NCBI RefSeq assembly: GCF_002075885.1
Contig: NZ_MDET01000022.1
Span: 1-54,379, forward strand
Length of the DNA stretch: 54,379 nucleotides
Source: Manganibacter manganicus
GTDB lineage: Bacteria; Pseudomonadota; Alphaproteobacteria; Rhizobiales; Rhizobiaceae
Direction: 5' to 3'
A program made the position numbers and the translations under genes. The number at the start of each line of letters is the position of its first letter. Position 1 is the first letter of the stretch. Of this stretch, positions 17,898 to 25,637 are shown one piece after another. Below the pieces are notes generated by a model that had not been told where the DNA came from, did no database searches, and saw nothing but the letters and a program-made list of their open reading frames with translations.

Positions 17898-18296
17898 ATG
17901 GAAAAGCTATTCACAAGTTTTGCTGATTCCGTGTCGCGCTGGACCGGTCGCCCTGCTGCGTTCACTATCTGCGTGATCGCCGTGATGATCTGGGCGGTCA
18001 GCGGGCCCGTCTTTGATTTTTCCGAAACATGGCAGCTCATCATCAACACCGGCACGACAATTGTCACCTTCCTCATGGTGTTCTTGATCCAAAGTACCCA
18101 GAATCGCGACGGCGCGGCCATTCAGGCGAAACTGGACGAACTCATCAGGTCGGGCAAGGGTAAGAACGATTTCATCGGAATCGAACATCTGACCGAAGCC
18201 GAAGTCGCGGAGTTCCGGAAGGTTTGCGAGCGGGCCAAGGAGCGCGCAAGCCAAAAAAGCAAGGTTTCTGCGCGGCGAATCAAAACCACCAAATGA
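17898..18296 (+). CDS. Low-affinity iron permease family protein
   Basis: This 132-residue protein has two transmembrane segments (about residues 20-40 and 48-65) and the family stretch FLIQSTQNRDGAAIQAKLDEL. It belongs to the low-affinity iron permease family (Fet4-like, Pfam), although bacterial members are much shorter than the yeast transporter and transport has not been shown for them. The C-terminus is a basic Lys/Arg-rich tail. Start 17898 was chosen by homology. Confidence 0.85.
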   Translation: MEKLFTSFADSVSRWTGRPAAFTICVIAVMIWAVSGPVFDFSETWQLIINTGTTIVTFLMVFLIQSTQNRDGAAIQAKLDELIRSGKGKNDFIGIEHLTEAEVAEFRKVCERAKERASQKSKVSARRIKTTK

Positions 18297-18399
18297 AAAA
18301 AGGGCCGCTGAGACTTTTACCGACTCCGGCAGCGACCGACAGATATAAACGGTCACGGCCCAAGCTGGGACCGCATGCTCATGGCTTTTGCTTCATCTG

Positions 18400-18564
18400 C
18401 TACAGCCGCCCCAGCAAAACCAGAATGATCACGATGACAAGTATGAGGCCAAGGCCGCCGCCGCCATAATATCCAGTCCCATAAAAAGGCGCTCCACCCA
18501 GCCCACTGAAACCTCCCAGCAATATGAGGATCAGGACAATGATCAGAATTGTGCCCAAGGTCAT
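18400..18564 (-). CDS. DUF3309 family small membrane protein
   Basis: This 54-residue protein has two hydrophobic segments separated by a Gly/Tyr-rich loop (FYGTGYYGGGGLG), the DUF3309 pattern. AAGGAGAG precedes the ATG. It is widespread in proteobacteria and its function is unknown. It is one of several small stress-block genes. A weak GGAAC-N16-CATT element lies upstream (18633-18609). Confidence 0.85.
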   Translation of the reverse strand: MTLGTILIIVLILILLGGFSGLGGAPFYGTGYYGGGGLGLILVIVIILVLLGRL

Positions 18565-18647
18565 GGCTCTCTCCTTGTGTGGGCTCGAAAAAATGGGACC
18601 CAAGAAGAAATGCGCAGCAGGGCCGGTGGTTCCTTTGAGCGCGCTCC

Positions 18648-18673
18648 GGAACATCTGATGCCGGCCGTGGTTT
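18648..18673 (+). promoter_or_regulatory. Candidate EcfG-type promoter of the 98-residue protein gene
   Basis: GGAAC (18648-18652), 17 bases, then GTTT (18670-18673). It ends 27 bases before the ATG at 18701, which is a suitable distance for a short leader. Confidence 0.45.
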
Positions 18674-18700
18674 CTGCACATTAAACAAAGGAACGGATCG

Positions 18701-18997
18701 ATGACCGATAAACCCGCCTATGAGCTTGGCGCGCGCAAGCCAATGACCAAGGATACCCCGGACGCGAATGATAAATTCTCGCAAAAAGCCGCCGAGAACC
18801 GAAAGCCGCCACTCGGTGTTGGCATCGCCGAAAAGGTCGACAAGCCGAAAGAAAAACGACCACAGCCCAAGAAGCCGACGAGAGATACAAGAGAGTCGCC
18901 TGCGCCGAACCCTGATGGCGATGCGCAGCAACCCAAAAAAGCTCTTCCGGCACTGCTCAATACGGCGCTGGGCCAGCGTCACGCTACGCGTAAATAG
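18701..18997 (+). CDS. Charged, Pro/Lys-rich hypothetical protein
   Basis: This 98-residue hydrophilic protein is rich in Lys, Pro, Asp and Glu, with no membrane segment and low complexity in the middle (residues ~45-75). It is probably largely disordered. I do not recognise a family. Its stop overlaps the far end of a quinoprotein dehydrogenase remnant on the opposite strand. The candidate stress promoter upstream supports it being a real gene. Confidence 0.6.
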   Translation: MTDKPAYELGARKPMTKDTPDANDKFSQKAAENRKPPLGVGIAEKVDKPKEKRPQPKKPTRDTRESPAPNPDGDAQQPKKALPALLNTALGQRHATRK

Positions 18998-19128
18998 GCA
19001 GCACGGCACCGCCAACTTTTCGGCAGCGCGTAAGCGATAACTTCATCACCGCTCTTGGTGTGCATGAAATGATGGCCACCGGGTGCAATCACCACATATT
19101 GGTGGCCATCCACTTCATAGGTCATGGG
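18979..19128 (-). pseudogene. C-terminal remnant of a quinoprotein (PQQ) sugar dehydrogenase
   Basis: Reading the minus strand from 19128 gives P-MTYEVDGHQYVVIAPGGHH, then F-M-H-T-K-S-G-D-E-V-I-A-Y-A-L-P, ending at a TGA (18981-18979). This matches the typical C-terminus of membrane quinoprotein glucose/quinate-type dehydrogenases. The frame is closed by a stop a few codons upstream, and the catalytic propeller is absent. It is therefore a decayed fragment of about 50 codons. The cytochrome c gene immediately upstream on the same strand may once have served it. Confidence 0.7.
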
Positions 19129-19149
19129 TAAGCATGATCGGCAGAATGC

Positions 19150-19530
19150 CTATTTCGATTCATGCTCCAGATAGGCAATCACATTCGCGATGTCGGCCTC
19201 TTTCTTGAGACCGGGGAAGGCCATCTTGGTGCCTTTCACCATGCCTCTGGGATCTTGCAGATATTTCGTCAGCGTTGCCTCGTCCCAGACGACGCCGGAT
19301 TTGCCGGCATCGACCATCGCTTTGGAATAGTTGTAGCCGGGGTGAGTCCCGGCAGTCCGGCCGATGACCCCATGCAATGACGGCCCTACCTTGTTCTGGT
19401 CCTTGTCGGCGAAATGGCAGGCTTTGCATCTATTAAAGACCTTTTCGCCAGCAGCAGCGTCTTGCGCCTGCGCCTGGCTGCCAAGCATGGCCATCACGGA
19501 CATTGCAGCCAATATTGTGATAGTACGCAT
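19150..19530 (-). CDS. Class I cytochrome c (c550-like)
   Basis: This 126-residue periplasmic monohaem cytochrome has a signal peptide (cleavage after QAQA, about residue 22), a haem-binding CKACH motif (Cys35, Cys38, His39) and a probable axial Met in GTKMAFPG. The pattern KVGPSLHGVIGR is typical of mitochondrial-type cytochrome c. It could carry electrons to an oxidase. It lies just upstream of a decayed quinoprotein dehydrogenase on the same strand and 6 kb from xoxF, so an original role with a PQQ enzyme is possible but unproven. Confidence 0.92.
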   Translation of the reverse strand: MRTITILAAMSVMAMLGSQAQAQDAAAGEKVFNRCKACHFADKDQNKVGPSLHGVIGRTAGTHPGYNYSKAMVDAGKSGVVWDEATLTKYLQDPRGMVKGTKMAFPGLKKEADIANVIAYLEHESK

Positions 19531-19859
19531 AGTATCTCCTCATGCATCGTCAGGGTGCCCAAACGATGGTATGTGCGGTGCGCATTCACCCGCCGCGCAT
19601 GCCGGTATTATGGACGCCACGGCCCCGCGCAAAGCGAGCCGGCATCAAGGAAGCTAGCCGCCAGGCTGGCGAAGTCAACTGGACCAAGGACCACCTTTTG
19701 CGCCGGTGTGCCATTGTTGACGGGATGGAGCGGAAGACGTAGGCTTTGCATACGGTCTTGCTGGCACCTGAGGGACCGCTGAGACAAATGGCCGCCGTTC
19801 TCTCCGGGCCGGCCATTTCATCCGCAGCAGTTATGGCTGCACGCAAGGATGGTGCGAAA
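19531..19859. other. Gap without a recognisable gene
   Basis: About 330 bases separate cytochrome c from the small gene at 19860. Short open frames exist on both strands (for example 19542-19742), but none has a convincing ribosome binding site or family similarity. The interval must hold the divergent promoters of the cytochrome gene and of the ABC cluster. Confidence 0.5.
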
Positions 19860-20069
19860 ATGAACATGGTCGATCTTATCCTGACAGCCTGCCTGGTGGC
19901 CAATCCTGGCTCGTGCCGGGAAGAGCATCTCTATTTCGAGAGCAACGGCCTGTTGATGAATTGCATGTTCCTGGCACCCCGTGAGATCGCCAAATGGACC
20001 CAGCAACATCCGAAATTGCGGGTGAAGCGCTGGAAATGCGCTTTCCCGGACGGATCGGCAAACATCTGA
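19860..20069 (+). CDS. Small conserved-looking protein heading the ABC/relay operon
   Basis: This 69-residue protein begins MNMVDLILTACLVANPGSCREE and contains four cysteines (in TACLV, GSCRE, NCMF and KCAF). It has a short hydrophobic N-terminus, but no clear signal cleavage site. I recall similar small proteins in rhizobial genomes but know no function. It ends 15 bases before the binding-protein gene and is probably co-transcribed with it. The cysteines might bind a metal or form disulphides if exported. Which ATG is used (19860 or 19866) is uncertain. Confidence 0.6.
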   Translation: MNMVDLILTACLVANPGSCREEHLYFESNGLLMNCMFLAPREIAKWTQQHPKLRVKRWKCAFPDGSANI

Positions 20070-20084
20070 TCGGCCAGGAGTGGC

Positions 20085-21074
20085 ATGAGCATCTCGCGGC
20101 GTGACATGCTCCGGGTGGTGTTGGGTGCCGGCAGCGCATTTGCTGCGACATCGTCGCAGGCGCGAGCAAGCCGCACGGTACGGATAGGCGCCCTCAAGTT
20201 CGGTACAGTCAATTGGGAACTCGAAACGCTGAAGAAGCATGGCTTCGACGCGGCCAACGGGATCGATCTGGACATCGTTTATTTTGCCGGAGAGGAGGCC
20301 AGCAATGTCGCTTTTCTGGCCGGCGATCTCGATATCATCGTTTCCGACTGGCTGTGGGTGTCGCGGCTGCGCGCCAATGGCGGCGACGTGACGCTGGTGC
20401 CCTATTCGACAGCCGTCGGCGCCATCATGATCCCCAGGGATTCGCCGATCCGCACCCTTGATGAACTGGCCGGCAAGTCGATTGCCGTCGCCGGCGGCCC
20501 GCTCGACAAGAGCTGGCTGCTGATCCGGGCGATGGCCGAACGTGACAGTGGCATCGACCTGACACGGCAAAGCCAGGTTGTTTATGGTGCGCCGCCGCTT
20601 CTGCAACAGAAGATGATCGAGGGCGAATTCGATGCCTTGCTCAACTTCTGGCATTTCTGCGCACGGCTGGAGGCAAAAGGCTTTCGCCGGCTGCTCGGCG
20701 CCGATGACGCGGCATTGGCGCTTGGCGCCTCCGGGCCGGTCTCGGCGCTCGGCTATGTCTTCCATGAAAAATGGGCCGCCCGAAACCCGTCCGCCATAAC
20801 CGGGTTCATCAAGGCGTCAAACGCCGCCAAGAACGTGCTGGCCAGTTCCGACAGCGAATGGCAAACCCTGGCGCCCATCGTGCGGGCTGAGGGCAACGAA
20901 CTTAAAACACTGCGCGACCGCTATCGCGAAGGCATTCCCAAAAGACCGATTGCGCAGGATGCCGCCGATGCGGCAAAGCTCTACCGGGTGCTGGCCGCGA
21001 TCGGCGGGAAAAAACTGGTCGGCAAGGCATCAGAGATGGCGCCCGGCACCTTCTGGCGGGTCGTTTCACAATGA
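20085..21074 (+). CDS. ABC transporter substrate-binding protein of the xoxF-linked cluster
   Basis: This 329-residue periplasmic binding protein of the NMT1/SsuA fold has a Tat-like leader (SRRDMLRVVLGAG, cleavage near ARA at ~28). Recognisable segments are VAFLAGDLDIIVSDWLW and IRTLDELAGKSIAVAGG. It overlaps the permease gene by 4 bases. Homologous binding proteins are found beside PQQ-alcohol dehydrogenase genes. Linkage to xoxF and to relay proteins suggests a ligand related to PQQ, lanthanide chelates or an alcohol, but none of these is shown by the sequence. Confidence 0.85.
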   Translation: MSISRRDMLRVVLGAGSAFAATSSQARASRTVRIGALKFGTVNWELETLKKHGFDAANGIDLDIVYFAGEEASNVAFLAGDLDIIVSDWLWVSRLRANGGDVTLVPYSTAVGAIMIPRDSPIRTLDELAGKSIAVAGGPLDKSWLLIRAMAERDSGIDLTRQSQVVYGAPPLLQQKMIEGEFDALLNFWHFCARLEAKGFRRLLGADDAALALGASGPVSALGYVFHEKWAARNPSAITGFIKASNAAKNVLASSDSEWQTLAPIVRAEGNELKTLRDRYREGIPKRPIAQDAADAAKLYRVLAAIGGKKLVGKASEMAPGTFWRVVSQ

Positions 21075-21871
21075 AACCGCCCACCCTCAATGGAAATGCC
21101 GGGATCATGACAAGGAGCGGCGTCATGCCGGCCCTGACGGTCGCGGCCTCCCTGGCCGCGCTCGGCCTGTTATGGTGGCTTGCCGCCGGGGCATGGCAAA
21201 GCCGGGCCTTGCCGACGCCCGTTGCGGTATGGCGCACGCTGGCTGCGGAAGCGGCAAGCGGCGATCTGTTCTACAATCTCGGCGCCACGCTTGGCCGGGT
21301 CGTGGCGGCCTATATCGTGGCCATGGTGGTCGGCACGGCAATCGGCACCTTTCTCGGCCTGTCGCGCCGCGCGGACCGCTTCTTCAACCCCTGGCTGGTG
21401 CTGTTTCTCAATATTCCGGCGCTTGTCGTCATCGTGCTCGCCTATATCTGGTTCGGCTTGAACGAGGCGGCGGCCATCGGTGCGGTGGCGGTCAACAAGA
21501 TCCCCAATGTGGTGGTGACGATGCGTGAAGGCGCGCGCGCCTTCGATCCGGCCTATTCGGAACTGGCTTCTGTCTACCGCTTCAGTTGGCCGGATCGGAT
21601 TCGCCATATCCTCCTGCCGCAATTGCAGCCCTATCTTGCCGCCGCCTCGCGTTCCGGCATCGCGCTGATCTGGAAGATCGTGCTGGTAGTGGAACTGCTC
21701 GGGCGCTCCAATGGCGTCGGTTTCCAGATCAGCCTTTATTTTCAACTTTTCGACGTTGCCGGCATATTGGCCTATACGCTTGCCTTCGTGGCAATCATGC
21801 TGGCAGTCGAGTTTATGATGGTGCAGCCCCTTGAACGACATGCGACCCGTTGGCGCCGCCGCGCCGCTTGA
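21071..21871 (+). CDS. ABC transporter permease of the xoxF-linked cluster
   Basis: This 266-residue inner-membrane permease (SsuC/TauC type) has five to six hydrophobic segments. The coupling loop is FDPAYSELASVYRFSWPDRIRHILLP split across residues ~157-182. It starts inside the binding-protein stop (ATGA overlap). It pairs with the ATPase encoded by the next, overlapping gene. Substrate unknown. Confidence 0.88.
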   Translation: MKPPTLNGNAGIMTRSGVMPALTVAASLAALGLLWWLAAGAWQSRALPTPVAVWRTLAAEAASGDLFYNLGATLGRVVAAYIVAMVVGTAIGTFLGLSRRADRFFNPWLVLFLNIPALVVIVLAYIWFGLNEAAAIGAVAVNKIPNVVVTMREGARAFDPAYSELASVYRFSWPDRIRHILLPQLQPYLAAASRSGIALIWKIVLVVELLGRSNGVGFQISLYFQLFDVAGILAYTLAFVAIMLAVEFMMVQPLERHATRWRRRAA

Positions 21872-22592
21872 GGTCAGGATCGCCGAAAAGACCTTCATCT
21901 CGGCGCAAGGTGTGGCGCTGACGGCGCTCCGCGATCTCGCCTTCGAGGTCCCGCATGGCAGCTTCGCCTGCCTGTTCGGACCGTCGGGATGCGGCAAGAG
22001 TACATTGTTGAGAATATTGTTGGGTCTGGACCGTGAATTCAGCGGTTCCTACACCCTGCCAGGGGGCCAAACCCGCACCGCAGCGGTGTTTCAGGAGCCG
22101 ACGCTGCTACCCTGGCGCAATGTTGCATGCAATGTTGAGTTGGCGTTGCCGAAAGCAGCCCGCAAAACCGATCTCGACTGGCTGTTCGAGGCACTCGGCC
22201 TTGCCGAGATGCGCACGCTCTATCCGTCCGAACTTTCGCTCGGCCTTGCCCGTCGCGTCGCGCTGGCGCGCGCCTTCGCCATCGAGCCGTCCGTTCTGTT
22301 TCTGGACGAGCCTTTCGTCTCGCTCGACGAGCCGACCGCCGAACGGCTGCGCGGCCTGCTGATGTCGGTGTGGTCGGCGCGCCCGACCACGGCGCTGATG
22401 GTCACGCACAATCTGCGCGAGGCGGTGACGCTTTCCGACCGCATCGTGGTGCTGACGCCAAGGCCCGCCCGTGTGCGCGGCGTGTTCGATATCCGCCTGC
22501 CGCGCGAGCACCGCAACAGGCAGGTGGTGGATGATTTGCTGCGCGCCTTCCACATAAAATTTCCCGAACAGGCCGGCGGGGGGTACGCATGA
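21840..22592 (+). CDS. ABC transporter ATP-binding protein with atypical signature
   Basis: This ~250-residue ATPase shows Walker A GPSGCGKST, Q-loop VFQEPTLLPW, Walker B VLFLDEPFVSLDE and switch MVTHN. The ABC signature reads LSLGLARR instead of the usual LSGGxxQR, so two conserved positions (the second Gly and the Gln) are altered. The ATG at 21840 was used; an in-frame TTG at 21831 is an alternative. It overlaps the permease gene by about 30 bases and the metallohydrolase gene by 4, so all are one operon. Confidence 0.85.
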   Translation: MRPVGAAAPLEVRIAEKTFISAQGVALTALRDLAFEVPHGSFACLFGPSGCGKSTLLRILLGLDREFSGSYTLPGGQTRTAAVFQEPTLLPWRNVACNVELALPKAARKTDLDWLFEALGLAEMRTLYPSELSLGLARRVALARAFAIEPSVLFLDEPFVSLDEPTAERLRGLLMSVWSARPTTALMVTHNLREAVTLSDRIVVLTPRPARVRGVFDIRLPREHRNRQVVDDLLRAFHIKFPEQAGGGYA

Positions 22593-23572
22593 AGCGGCCC
22601 GCTTTGCCGATAGACCCGGCAAGACGCAGACTGATCGGCGGCCTTGCATGGCTCGGCGCACAAGCCGCGCTGATGCCCCTGCCCTTTGGCGCAGCGGCAC
22701 TGGCCGCCGCCCAGCCCCCGCTTGCGCTCAAGACCGTCGCCGAGGGTGTTCTTGCCTTTGAAGGTGTCGTCGAGTTGGAGACGCCCCGCAACGAAGGCGC
22801 CGTCGCCAATCTGGGCGTCGTCGTCGGCGACGATGCGGTCGCGGTGATCGACAGCGGCGGCAGCGTTGTTCAGGCGAAAGCCTTGATCGCCGCGATTGCC
22901 AAGGCGACGGCCAAGCCGGTGCGCTATCTCGTCAACACCCACATGCACCCGGACCACATTTTCGGCAATGCCGCGTTCCGCGACATCGGCGCGACCATCG
23001 TCGGGCATCGCAATCTGCCACGCGCTCTTGCGGCGCGCGGGCCTTATTATTTGCAGAGCTATCGCGAGCAGCTCGGACCGGCGCTGATGACCGGCGTCGA
23101 GATCGTGCCGCCTTCCGTCCTGGTGGAAGACACCATGCAACTCGATCTCGGCGGCCGCAAACTCGAACTCAAGGCCTGGCCGGCCGCCCATACCGACAAT
23201 GACCTCACCGTCCACGATCCCGAGAGCGGCACGCTGTTTGCCGGCGACCTGGTGTTTGTAAAGCATCTGCCGATTGTGGACGGCTCCCTGCTCGGCTGGA
23301 TGCGGCAGATGGATCAACTGGCGGCCATTCCCGCCAGCCGCGTCCTGCCCGGCCACGGGCCGGTCCCCTCGCTTTGGCCCGAAGCACTTGCCGGCGAGCG
23401 CCGTTATTTCGAGGCGCTTGCGGCCGATCTGCGCAAGGCCATCGCCGCCGGCACGCCGATGGCGGAGGCGGCCAAGACCGCCGGCCAAAGCGAGGCGGGA
23501 AACTGGGAATTGTTCGACGCCTATAACGGCCGCAACGCCACGACGGCCTATGCCGAACTCGAATGGGAGTGA
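22589..23572 (+). CDS. Quinoprotein relay system zinc metallohydrolase (MBL fold)
   Basis: This 327-residue exported metallo-beta-lactamase-fold protein has an Arg-rich leader (PARRRLIGGLAWLG) and the zinc motif HMHPDH (near residue 116-121). Further zinc ligands are suggested in AAHTDND, FAGDLVF and LPGHGPV. It matches the family annotated as quinoprotein relay system zinc metallohydrolase, which accompanies PQQ-dehydrogenase genes; its reaction is not known. It is followed by the SoxYZ-like carrier gene, its usual partner. Confidence 0.85.
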   Translation: MKRPALPIDPARRRLIGGLAWLGAQAALMPLPFGAAALAAAQPPLALKTVAEGVLAFEGVVELETPRNEGAVANLGVVVGDDAVAVIDSGGSVVQAKALIAAIAKATAKPVRYLVNTHMHPDHIFGNAAFRDIGATIVGHRNLPRALAARGPYYLQSYREQLGPALMTGVEIVPPSVLVEDTMQLDLGGRKLELKAWPAAHTDNDLTVHDPESGTLFAGDLVFVKHLPIVDGSLLGWMRQMDQLAAIPASRVLPGHGPVPSLWPEALAGERRYFEALAADLRKAIAAGTPMAEAAKTAGQSEAGNWELFDAYNGRNATTAYAELEWE

Positions 23573-23662
23573 AACAGGACTTCGGTTTGTCATCCGCGCG
23601 GCAAATGGCTATAATGAAGGCTTGCCGGGCACCACCCTTGCTCCATCGGTGGAGGCGTTGAA

Positions 23663-24508
23663 ATGCAGACCAGCTTCATGTGCACACGGCGCGCCTTGCT
23701 GCGCGCGAGCGCGCTCGGCGTGACCCTGGCCGCCATCGGCATACAGCCGGCGCAGGCGCAGCAGACCATGGAATCGTCAGATCATATCTGGCAGGACCTC
23801 AAGGGCGTGGTGTTCGGCGACCGCACCATTCGCGAAGCCGATGGCGTGGTCGCCATCGAGGCGCCGGGCCGCGCGCAGGATGCCGCGCTGGTGCCGGTGA
23901 ACATTACCGTCGATCCGGCCCGCACGCCGCAAGGGATCACGGCGCTGACCCTGATCATCGACGTGAACCCCTCTCCCGTCGCGGCAACCTTCAAGATCGG
24001 CAAGGATGCCGGCATCACGCACATCGCGACCCGCTTGCGCGTCAATGATTATTCCTATCTGCGCGTCATCGCCGAAACCCCCGATGGCGGCCTGCACATG
24101 GCAAAAACCTTCGTCAAGGCATCGGGCGGCTGTTCGGCGCCGGCGGTGAAGAACATGGACGAGGCGTTGAAGACGATGGGGCAGATGAAGCTGCGCCAGT
24201 TCGCTGCTTCGCCGGCAAATGGCGGCGAGCCCGAATTGCAACTGATGATCCGCCACCCGAACAACTCCGGCCTTCAGCGCGACCCGCTGACGCAATATTT
24301 CATTCCGGCGCATTTCATCCAGACGCTGGACATCTCGCAGGGCGGACGGCAATTGCTGTCGATGGAAGGCGGCATCTCGATCTCGGAAGATCCCAATTTC
24401 CGCTTCGACTACAAGGTGAAGGGCACGGGCGAGATCAAGGCGCAGGCGACCGACACCAAGGGCAAGGTGTTCAACGGCGCATGGCCGCTCGAAGCAACCG
24501 GCATGTAA
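23663..24508 (+). CDS. Quinoprotein dehydrogenase-associated SoxYZ-like carrier
   Basis: This 281-residue periplasmic protein fuses a SoxY-like domain (residues ~40-155) to a SoxZ-like domain (~170-275). It has a leader ending AQAQ at about residue 33. SoxY proteins carry the substrate on a Cys in a C-terminal GGCGG motif. Here the equivalent segment is SGGCSAP at the SoxY/SoxZ junction, with one candidate carrier Cys. This suggests covalent carriage of an unknown intermediate. The family is known only from association with PQQ-alcohol dehydrogenase loci. Confidence 0.85.
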   Translation: MQTSFMCTRRALLRASALGVTLAAIGIQPAQAQQTMESSDHIWQDLKGVVFGDRTIREADGVVAIEAPGRAQDAALVPVNITVDPARTPQGITALTLIIDVNPSPVAATFKIGKDAGITHIATRLRVNDYSYLRVIAETPDGGLHMAKTFVKASGGCSAPAVKNMDEALKTMGQMKLRQFAASPANGGEPELQLMIRHPNNSGLQRDPLTQYFIPAHFIQTLDISQGGRQLLSMEGGISISEDPNFRFDYKVKGTGEIKAQATDTKGKVFNGAWPLEATGM

Positions 24509-24575
24509 TCTCCGGCGCTTGAGCCCGCGCCATTTCCTTACCCCCTCGAAAGCGTCATCTGCCTTTGGGTAAAGG

Positions 24576-24947
24576 TTAAAAGCAGCGCACGTCGGCTTCG
24601 GCCTGCGCACGCTTGAGTTCGAGCGCGGCGGCCTTGGCCGGCGTACTTTCCTTGAACAGGCTGGCCCGCTCACCGGTCATCAATGACAGGCTCTTGAAGG
24701 TCGCGTCCTTTTCATAACTGGCATAGGGCAGGATCGACGCGACGACGTCGATCGAGCAGGAGCATGCTTCCAGAGCCTGGCGCGTCTGGCCGTTGGCGCG
24801 CATGCAGCCCAGCACGTAATCGACCACCGCGACGGTGGGATAATCGTTCACCGGGGCGATCGAATCGGCCCTTGCGGATGCAAGCGACGTTACCAGCAGG
24901 GCCGGGGCGAGCATGGGCAAGGCCAGCAGTGCTGCATGTCTGTTCAT
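24576..24947 (-). CDS. Small periplasmic cysteine-containing protein, unknown function
   Basis: This 123-residue protein has a signal peptide (hydrophobic residues ~6-24, cleavage near ARA) and four cysteines, in GCMRANG, EACSCS and a C-terminal RCF. It is convergent with the SoxYZ-like gene and divergent from xoxF across ~690 bases. I recognise no named family. The position suggests a periplasmic accessory role in quinoprotein function. The start at 24947 was chosen because the signal peptide begins there. Confidence 0.7.
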   Translation of the reverse strand: MNRHAALLALPMLAPALLVTSLASARADSIAPVNDYPTVAVVDYVLGCMRANGQTRQALEACSCSIDVVASILPYASYEKDATFKSLSLMTGERASLFKESTPAKAAALELKRAQAEADVRCF

Positions 24948-25637
24948 CGGACAACTCCGTATTGCTCTGCATGGTGCCGCCATGTGAAACCGCAGTTGGT
25001 GGCATTCACCGCTGCGGGTCAAGCGCCCACCAGGCAAGCTTAGGACTAAAGTACCAACGCGACGGCAACCTCGCAATGGTGCCGCCAGCCCCTCAGCCCC
25101 GCACACGCCAATATAAAATTGCCGCGGCATTCCGCCGCGATTCCTCATATGCGGAGCGATTCCAATTCAGAAAACCCGGCGCTCTCTATCCCTAAATGAC
25201 GAGGATGTATAAATAAAATATTGTCACGTTCGAATCGGTAACGTTCGCTTGAGTTATAGTTCAAATTGCTTTCGATATCACAAGCATGACATATTTTCAT
25301 GCAAAACAACGGCATATGTTATTTATGTTGCAACGCACAATTGCTGATATTGCGGTGCAAAATAGGACGAAAGTCGGAATTTTCACTATTGTGCTTGCCT
25401 ATCGGATTTTTATGCCATAGGCTTTTCTTGTTTCCGGCTTCAATGGAAGTCGCTGTTATAGGGAGCAGCGGCTGTCTTTCGAAGGCCAAGCGGGGCGGGC
25501 AGTAAAGGTGCCCGCTGGCTGCCTTGGCTTGGTCGTGACACGCTGCCGGAAATACTTCCCCCACACCTGAATCGCTTGGGCATGCCCTCGTGGGCTGAAC
25601 GGACGATTTGCCATCGTGACCATCGGGAGGATTTCCA
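24948..25637. promoter_or_regulatory. Long xoxF upstream region
   Basis: This ~690-base region has no convincing gene. It contains a GC hairpin (CGCGGC 25123-25128 / GCCGCG 25134-25139), then an AT-rich stretch (about 25195-25430) unlike the flanks. Two ACGTTCG direct repeats (25226-25232 and 25241-25247) lie 15 bases apart. GGGAGGATTTCC provides the xoxF ribosome binding site. The size and composition suggest extensive regulation, probably including the lanthanide response, but no known operator is recognised. Confidence 0.55.

Noticed and set aside
19542..19742. 66-codon open frame in the gap after cytochrome c
   Set aside because: No convincing ribosome binding site, composition unlike a folded protein, and no recognised family.
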